Assembly (NCBI GenBank): GCA_005223375.1
Contig: RXOD01005549.1
Span: 1-13,479 of the forward strand
Reading direction: 5' to 3'
Length of the DNA: 13,479 bases
Source: Amoebophrya sp. AT5.2
Taxonomy: Eukaryota; Sar; Dinophyceae; Syndiniales; Amoebophryaceae
Shown piece after piece: positions 7,291 to 13,479 of the stretch. Below the pieces are notes generated by a model. The model made no database searches. It was not told the origin of the DNA and saw only the letters and a list, made by a program, of their open reading frames with translations. The translations under genes and the position numbers were made by a program. How positions within the stretch are numbered: the first letter of the stretch is position 1; each line of letters starts with the position of its first letter.

Positions 7291-10200
7291 CTATTCTATA
7301 TCGATTCCAGAGCCTCTATCTTCAACACTCGACAACACAGGATCTTCCAGAAGACCCCCGCTTTGGAGAGCATGTCGCTTGTGCAGCTGCCGTTTGAGAA
7401 AGAGGACCAGGCGCTGGCTGCGGAGACACACGACTTCCACCAGTTTTACGGAACCGCATGGAAGAGCGATCTGTTCCGCAAGTACAAGACCCCGGGTCGG
7501 CCGCCACCGTCGGCACAAAAAGACTCCGTCGCGACTGTAGGAAAGGAGAACTCTGCTCCGAAGCAGAAGACGAAACAGACGTTCTCGAGCGACAAGATGC
7601 AGGACCCGGCCCTCGCCGGTGGACGAACAACGATGGATCTTCTCGGGAAGACCAACGTCGGCGAAATAGTCAAGCCGACGTACGTCGCCCGCACTGCGCA
7701 CGAGCGCGCAAGCGGCAAAAAGCTTCCTCCGTCGTCGTTCATCGTCGAGGCTGGGGACTCGCAAATATTGAACGAGTTGGCTCTGGCCGAACTGCGGAAC
7801 GGCGTCGAGAAGCTGGGCACGGCGCGATCGTGGGAGTTGCCAGCATTTACCCGCTGGCTGCGCGTCATTATGTCATTCTCCACCGTCTTGAGCCAGTCAT
7901 GGCTCGGCACGAAGGATTTGGAAATCGGCGTGCTACACCACATGGGCAGAGGGGAAAGAAGTTCCTTCACTGAGTTCGACCGAGCCTCCCTCGTCTTCAT
8001 CGCAGTGGTCGGCTTTCTGGTTATACTTCCTTCTGCCATCGCGGAGAAAGTCGCTCTTTCCGCGACGGCGGACGCAAAAAGCTCCGTCCTATTCCGCCAC
8101 CTCTTCCGGAAGCAGGTACTGCGAGGCTACGACGATGGGTTCGAGCAGGCAGCTCTGCGGCTGTCTTGTCTGCCGCGCGATTATGAACTTGCCGCCCATG
8201 CGACCGATCGGCTTGGTGGCGCCGCTTTCCGAGCAGACGACGTCGGAGAAGCCGCCGACGAGCTCCGGGACACGACAGCACATGGACTGCTCGCTTCGCG
8301 CTCAGCTTTCAGACACCGGATATGCTGCGCGAACGAGTGCCTGACTGTGCTAACCGCTGACTACTTCGACGTCGAGAGCGGGAGCATTAGCACAAGCACC
8401 AACATCAATGAAGACGACGTCGCGCCGCAGCTGTTTGATGCGTTTGGAACACCGACCACGCCACAAACTGAGCGGCAGCGGGACATCGTTCGGCGGGTCA
8501 TGTGTTCTGACGAGTCGAGCTTGCGCCACGTACTCTCTCGAGCGCCGGACTACGAATCGATTACGGGCAATCAACTGCTCAAGGAAATTTTGGAGGCGGA
8601 GAAAAAGGCCAAGGATCGACGCGAGAACAAGTTGCATGCGGCTTCGCGCGCCGGGAGTGGGGAGCAGGCGGACGGGATTGATGAAGATGAAGCCTACGTG
8701 AACGGGCCGGCAGCGTCAAACGCCTTCGTGAGTGCACTGCTGGAGTACGACGGCAGTCTGGAGCTCGACTTTGATCACGATCTCGCGCAAGGGCGAAAAG
8801 CTGGTGGCGGGGGACAACCACAGCAGGGGTCGAATGGGAAACCTCTCGCGGGGTCCAGCTCCAGCGCTGGCGGAGGGAACCAGCACCAGGTGCGCCAGCC
8901 GTTCGTGAGCGAAGCGCTCGATAACGAGCAGAAGAAACTTTTGGAACGTGATGTCTTCTTCGAACAAACCGGCCTGGCGCCATCTCGTGATGAGGGACAG
9001 GGGTTTTGGCAGTATGTCTCTTGTGAGGACAGCCGGGCAAGCATGCTGTCGATGGAAATAACTCGTCTTCAACTCCTGGACTGTGCAACGGAGGCGGAAC
9101 AGCATTCGTACATGACGTTTCTGCACGAGGTGGAACAACTGATGGACCTCCATACTGTGGCCGTAGAACGATTTCACCGATTTCCGAAAGCGGTCCACAA
9201 GGCCACCCGAAGCGGGCAATGGCGTACCGCGGAGCTCGTGTCTGCTTCGGCGCAGGCTTGCGCTTTGGCCTGGAAAATTCAAAATGCTCGCAAAGCCCTG
9301 CGGAAGTGGCTTCGGAGGGAGACCCTCCGGCAGAACGTGATGAAGAAGGGAGCGACTCGGCGGAATCGGGGGCTGAACGAGCTCTGCCGGATTTGTAAGT
9401 GCTCTGGCAGTTTTTTCGGAGTCGGGACCCTCTGGAAAACACTGGACGACGGGACCCGGCGGCGGCTTCGCGAGATGGACGTCACGCGGCGATACCACCG
9501 ACGGGCGCAGACACGGCAGCGCGTGCTTCTCGACATTGAGCAGCACTACAAGCAGTTTCCGAGTGCAGCGGAGGCTGTCTTAGACGACGCGAGACGAATC
9601 GGCGTCCGGGTTTTGGAAATGCAGAGGACGTTCGCTCACGTCACACGCGATCAGGTTGCGACGCTGTCGAGAGCGAACACGGAATGCTGTGGCCGGTTTC
9701 AACTGAGCTCCTACATGTGTGGCGATTTTAAGTCCGCGATGGCGTTCGGCTTCATGCAGCCGCGGGCGACTATCTTGGCGCAGGCCGTGGGGCTGGCCAA
9801 GACCGCTGCTGTGACGATCCGAAGCAAGATCAAGAAAGCAATGAAGAAGCAGCAGGAGCCAGCAGCGGCTGCTGCAAAAAGTGGACAAGCAAGTGGGAGC
9901 AGCAACAAAAAGGCGGGCACTAGTGCAGCAACGGAGAGTAACGAGAAAAGCGAAGCCGCAGCTTCCTCGAAGATATTGAAGAGCCTGAAGCTAACGCCGG
10001 CAGAGCTCGCGATGATCGACCCGCAGCGGTTGCTGCTCGTAGTCGGTAAGAAGCGGCTGGCCGATAGGAATAGTGCTGATCCAGCGTCAGCGTCTGTACA
10101 ACGCGCGACGCAGACGCGGGTGTTCTGTGCGCCGTGGTGCCTTCTTAATCCGGACCGCTCCCATCTGTTCGAGTTGACGCATCTCGCAAAAGGACCTGCT

Positions 10201-12122
10201 CGCATACTGCATCGCGTCGGACACGAGGACAGCACGCCGCAGAGCTTCTTCGCCGAGGCGAATGGTGGCGGGCAGGAACAAGATGGCGGTCTCGTAGCCT
10301 CCAGCGGGGACAGAGTTATCTTCGCGGCAGACCCGCCAGAACCTACTGCTGCGAGCGGTCTAGATGCGGGCGATGAGAGTATCGCGAGTGCTACAGGTGC
10401 CGTAAGTGGGCCGGCGACCGAAGCAGTTCTGGAGCAGTCAGGGTTGAAGATTACGAAGTGCGCGTTTGCGACGCGACTCGTAGCGTCCTTACCTTTCGGC
10501 GCGCCGTGCGTGCTGAATCAAGCTACACCAGTTTGGGTGGATGCCGCGGAACTCGATCAGTACCAGCCCGATGAATTGGATTTCTACCTCGCACGAATGC
10601 GGGTCTTCTACCCAGCAGCCGGGCCATCGCTGACTTCTTCCTCCAATGCGACGTTCACTTCGGAGCCCTGCTTGGGTGCGACGCGTGGCGACAGCAGCCA
10701 ACTTTACTTTTCGCGACCAGTGGACGACGCGACGCTGCAAAGCCTCCGACGTGCAGGTGGCTCCACGTTCGCCGAGCCATTTGGCGCGCGCAGTCCTGAC
10801 TGCGGTGCCAGCAGTTCCGCACTTCCACTTGCGATGGAAGGCGGAGAGGAGGTCGTGACTGGGCGACACTCGAGCGGTGTGTTCTACAATGTTCCCTACT
10901 TGATTTTTGACCAGCTTACTACTCCGAAACGCCCGCCGCCCGCGAAGTGGCCGAAAAAACCAAAATCCGAAGACAAGCGGAAGACGGAGGTTCGGGAAAT
11001 GTTCGAGGGAGTGTTCTACTCCGTTTACAACAGGCGGAGAAATCAGCAGCTTGTCGCCAAATTGCACGCCAGCTGGTGCGAGGACGCCCGAAACTCTGAC
11101 GGATCCGCGCTGAAGACCGACGCGGAAGCCGGGCTTGCTGGCGACGACGACGAGTTCTTTGAAGACGATGGCAACGACCGCTCCGAGGATAGCAGCGACG
11201 AGGACGAAGAGTTTAGTCTAGACCAAGACGAAGAAGAATCAGCCTCGGCGCAGTCTACCTTCCTACGATCTGGAGTGAAAGCCTTTCTGGTGTCCGACGG
11301 GATGAGCGACGCGGCTGCGGAAGAGGTGGTGAGTGCGGATGCTTCATTAGTCTCGGTGCGCGCTGCTCTATCCTTCGACGAAGCTGCCAGCGCATCGCAA
11401 AACGAGGACGGCGCGGCTCTTCTGGACGTGGCACCCAGCGACGGGCTGCGAGACGTCGCATCCGAAAACAACAAGATCAGCCAGGAGGTGCAACCTCCAC
11501 ACGCAGTCGCGCTGCCTGAGGCGGCCTCGTCTTCAAGCAGCGGCTCAGCCTCTGGCAGCGACGCGGTCTTTGCTGCGACACCAGGAGGAGATAGGAGCGT
11601 GGGTAGCAGTCGGGACCGGAAAATGCAGCAGCAGAAGCAGTCCTCCTCGTCTTCTCTACTTCAGCAGCACAATCCACCCGCAGAAACAAAGAAGCAACCG
11701 GCTCCAGACGTCATGACACCAGAAACCCGCCGGAGATACGAGCACGAAAAAGCCGCGCTTGCGCAGTTCCTTAAAAAGCGCATTTCCGCAGCGTCGTTTC
11801 TGGAACACCTGTGCTGGCCAGTTTTGGACGATGTGTGGGGGGAGAATAAAAGGAAGCTTATTTTCGGGGAGGTGGGCGCGGTCGCGACGCGTCTGAAAAC
11901 TGGCCCTCTCCCGGGGTGCCGCGAGGCGGTCCAGTTGCAGAAGATGATTGCGGATCACGATCCGCCTGCCGGCCAGAGCGGGCTGCTGGGGCACGCCGAC
12001 CGTCGAGGGCGGGTGCACAATCCGATGGCAGAATTTCTTGGTATCGAGCGCGTGCGCAGGGTCGCGACCAGAAAGGTCGTGCCGGGAAAGGAGCTCGGCG
12101 CAAAGTACTACTTCCTCGCTCG
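7291..12122 (+). CDS. Gene B, coding block 2: large unknown protein with acidic and basic tracts
   Basis: This is the longest frame in the window, about 1,610 codons. If it is a separate gene, the start is ATG 7372 (MSLVQLPFEKED) and unspliced reading ends at TGA 12157-12159. A 20-residue hydrophobic segment (7984-8043) could be a membrane helix. A helical, Arg/Lys-rich region spans about 9060-9850. It contains a small Cys cluster at 9385-9402 (C-x2-C-x-C) and ends in a Lys-rich run and an Ala/Ser linker. A folded-looking part spans about 10110-11090. It is followed by a basic, Pro/Lys-rich nuclear-localisation-like stretch (10924-10983), an Asp/Glu tract (11143-11244) and a Ser/Gln-rich linker (11520-11680). 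The end is again compact. I recognise no family or catalytic motif. The composition suggests a large scaffold or nucleus-associated protein, which is inference only. GC-ending codons fade after about 12122, supporting a splice there. Confidence 0.8.
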
Positions 12123-12269
12123 GTTTGGATTCTGTAGTTTACCTTTACATGTAGCTTGAGAAACGGCTTGAACTTGTGCCTAATGGAGAAACGCTGTGAG
12201 CTACGCTAAACTTCCACTACTCAACAAGCCCAGGCCAGTACTTCTGAGCCCAACACTTTCTTACACCAG
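12123..12269 (+). other. Predicted intron joining gene B blocks 2 and 3
   Basis: The acceptor at 12268-12269 follows a pyrimidine-rich stretch (ACTTTCTTACACCAG). The donor is weaker. GTTTGG at 12123 gives the right phase and matches where GC-ending codons stop. GTACTA at 12105 also keeps phase, and GTAGTT at 12134 works only with a poorer acceptor at 12238. The preferred intron is 147 nt and removes the TGA at 12157. The acceptor is more reliable than the donor. Confidence 0.45.
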
Positions 12270-12945
12270 GTTGCATCTGTATACTCTGACGAGCAGACTG
12301 CGGTTCGTGATGCTGCACTACCGCGCCCCGAAGAGCAGCCTTCCTGCGCTGAGCGACGAGCGACGAGACATTGACGCAATCCAGACTCGGTTCGGCCTCT
12401 GGATGGCCGAGACAAAGAGGAAGGCTTTGCAGTATCTGCCAGAAGACGACGTGGAAAACAGGACCTCGATCGAAAAACTCGCGGCGCCTCTCGACCGCGA
12501 GCGCATCCGAGACTTCATGTCGCGGACGCGAACTTTTGAGCTAATGACACCAACCGAGGCACAGGATTTCGTGAGTCTACATACGGTCGGGGGAAAGCGT
12601 AGCGGGAGTCGGGCCGTGCTGTCCGACAGCGATGATGATGACGATGACGAGGAGGTCCTCGACGTCGGGCCGGATGACTATGAGGAAGCATTGGGCGACG
12701 CTTTGGGCGGAAGGGGGTCGAAAGGGGTTGCTGCAGTTAAGAAAAGCAGTGCCCTAGTGAGGAAAGATGGGGGTAAAAATATGGCCAGTGGTGCTGCGTC
12801 TTCTAGCAACATCAAGCCAAAAAGTGGTGGCGCGGCAAGCAAGCCAAGCGCCCCGGCCGTGAAAACTAAGCAGGCCCCCAAGCAAATCAAACCGCTGAGG
12901 CCCGGACAGGTGCGCAAAGCGAAGAAGGGACAGACTTTGTCTTAA
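12270..12945 (+). CDS. Gene B, coding block 3 (C-terminus), or a separate small gene
   Basis: The frame ends at TAA 12943-12945. The frame-wise start at GTG 12196 lies in intron-like sequence; coding-type codon use begins at 12270. As a separate gene it would start at ATG 12310 (MLHYRAPKSSLPALSDERRD), about 211 residues. As the last exon of gene B it adds about 224 residues. The first 110 residues look folded and helical. Then comes an acidic tract (12622-12654, Ser-Asp-Ser followed by a run of Asp and Glu), a typical casein kinase 2 target. The last 70 residues are Lys/Ala/Ser/Pro-rich and basic, as in disordered nucleic-acid-binding or nuclear-localisation tails. No family is recognised. 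The alternation of acidic and basic tails resembles nuclear or nucleolar proteins, which is inference. Confidence 0.65.
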
Positions 12946-13034
12946 TAAGTAGCGCGTCACTTTTCCTGATATCGTAGGGGGCGCCATTTAGTTTATTTGT
13001 CCGAAGAAATTCGCTGCGCGTCTTGGCTTCGTCC
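12946..13034. other. 89-nt spacer between genes B and C
   Basis: The spacer must hold the 3' end of gene B and the 5' leader of gene C. A pyrimidine-rich CACTTTTCCTGAT followed by an AG ending at 12977 is a possible splice acceptor for the leader of gene C. No TATA box or AATAAA is seen. Confidence 0.45.
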
Positions 13035-13479
13035 ATGGGATCGATGGCCGCCGCCTGTTTTGTGTTTCTTGCGTTTCTCTGGTTTTTGGGGCGGGTCTGG
13101 GCCCCGTGCTCGTTCGCGGGTCTGTGTTCCGCTCCGAGCTATTCACGTTGCTGGCCGCGGCTTTTCTTCCGCGCAAGCAACGGCAACCCACAGCCCCGAA
13201 CGCGAACGCTGGCGATACTATGCCCAATCGCCGCGCTGTCGCTGTTGGAAGTTTCCCCGGCTGGCTTTTTTCGCGGGGCGGGAAAGTCAGCACGGCGCGC
13301 GGCGATAGTCCGCCACGCGGAACTGGCACCCGCTGCGGCTTCTTCGTCGTTATTGCTGCAGCCTCCATCTGCCTCGTCGCTGCGCGGCTTTGTCCTCATC
13401 CCAGCGCGCGCCGATAAACTTGGGCGCGCAGTCCAAGTCGGAGGCGCACGAAGAGGGCGCCGCCCGGCCTTGCGTCTGC
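13035..13479 (+). CDS. Gene C, 3' end cut by window edge; signal peptide-bearing unknown protein
   Basis: From ATG 13035 the frame is open to the end of the window (148 codons); the previous in-frame stop is TAG at 12975. The start encodes MGSMAAACFVFLAFLWFLGR followed by VWA. It is a short N-region with a 14-residue hydrophobic core and a small residue at a likely cleavage site near residue 23: a typical signal peptide. ATG 13044 (residue 4) would serve equally well. The next 125 residues are rich in Arg, Ser, Ala and Pro with only about three acidic residues. They contain a second moderately hydrophobic patch around residues 63-76. This is the composition of a transit peptide, so a bipartite plastid-targeting leader is possible; a secreted or ER protein is equally compatible. 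The mature domain is outside the window. Two overlapping 103-codon frames on the same strand (12997-13308, 13106-13417) and one on the other strand lack such a feature. Confidence 0.55.
   Translation, partial: MGSMAAACFVFLAFLWFLGRVWAPCSFAGLCSAPSYSRCWPRLFFRASNGNPQPRTRTLAILCPIAALSLLEVSPAGFFRGAGKSARRAAIVRHAELAPAAASSSLLLQPPSASSLRGFVLIPARADKLGRAVQVGGARRGRRPALRL

Noticed and set aside
8579..9546. Long - strand frames (287 and 276 codons) opposite block 2.
   Set aside because: They are Arg/Pro/Ser-rich shadows of the + strand frame, which has better composition and is far longer.
12151..12204. GTAGCT/AGCTAC inverted repeat and an 8-nt direct repeat (GAGAAACG) inside the last predicted intron, suggesting a mobile intron.
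   Set aside because: Arms are only six bases with a 42-nt loop and are not at the intron ends, so they do not support an introner-like element.

Overview
This window looks like nuclear DNA of a unicellular eukaryote. It has very long reading frames rich in Ala, Ser, Gly, Asp, Glu and Lys, with acidic CK2-like tracts. There are no Shine-Dalgarno spacings, and third codon positions are GC-rich (about two thirds G or C where I counted). Reading frames break exactly where GT...AG introns with pyrimidine-rich 3' ends can be placed in phase. All convincing coding sequence is on the + strand. The standard genetic code fits, with TAG and TAA both ending the accepted models. I recognise no protein family, so the lineage is a guess: a GC-rich protist, perhaps an alveolate or another complex-plastid alga.

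Gene A (window start to about 2990) is cut by the left edge. One long exon (3-2103) appears to splice over two introns of about 340-360 nt into two small exons (2466-2573, 2911-2990) ending at TAG. Read without splicing, the long frame ends at 2150 in a tail made by an 11-nt tandem repeat.

Gene B (about 3133/3186 to 12945) holds three large coding blocks: 3186-7043, 7291-12122 and 12270-12945. Two phase-consistent introns (7044-7290, 12123-12269) would join them into one protein of about 3,120 residues. That protein is largely disordered, with low-complexity and acidic/basic segments and a few compact stretches. If the joins are wrong, these are two or three adjacent same-strand genes. The N-terminus is ambiguous, with three candidate starts.

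Gene C begins at ATG 13035, only 89 nt after the stop of gene B, and runs off the right edge. It starts with a clear signal peptide followed by an Arg/Ser/Ala-rich stretch poor in acidic residues. Such a leader suits a secreted protein or one targeted to a complex plastid.

The three genes lie head to tail with short spacers. Nothing in the sequence shows that they share a pathway. I saw no rRNA, tRNA, transposon or CRISPR array.
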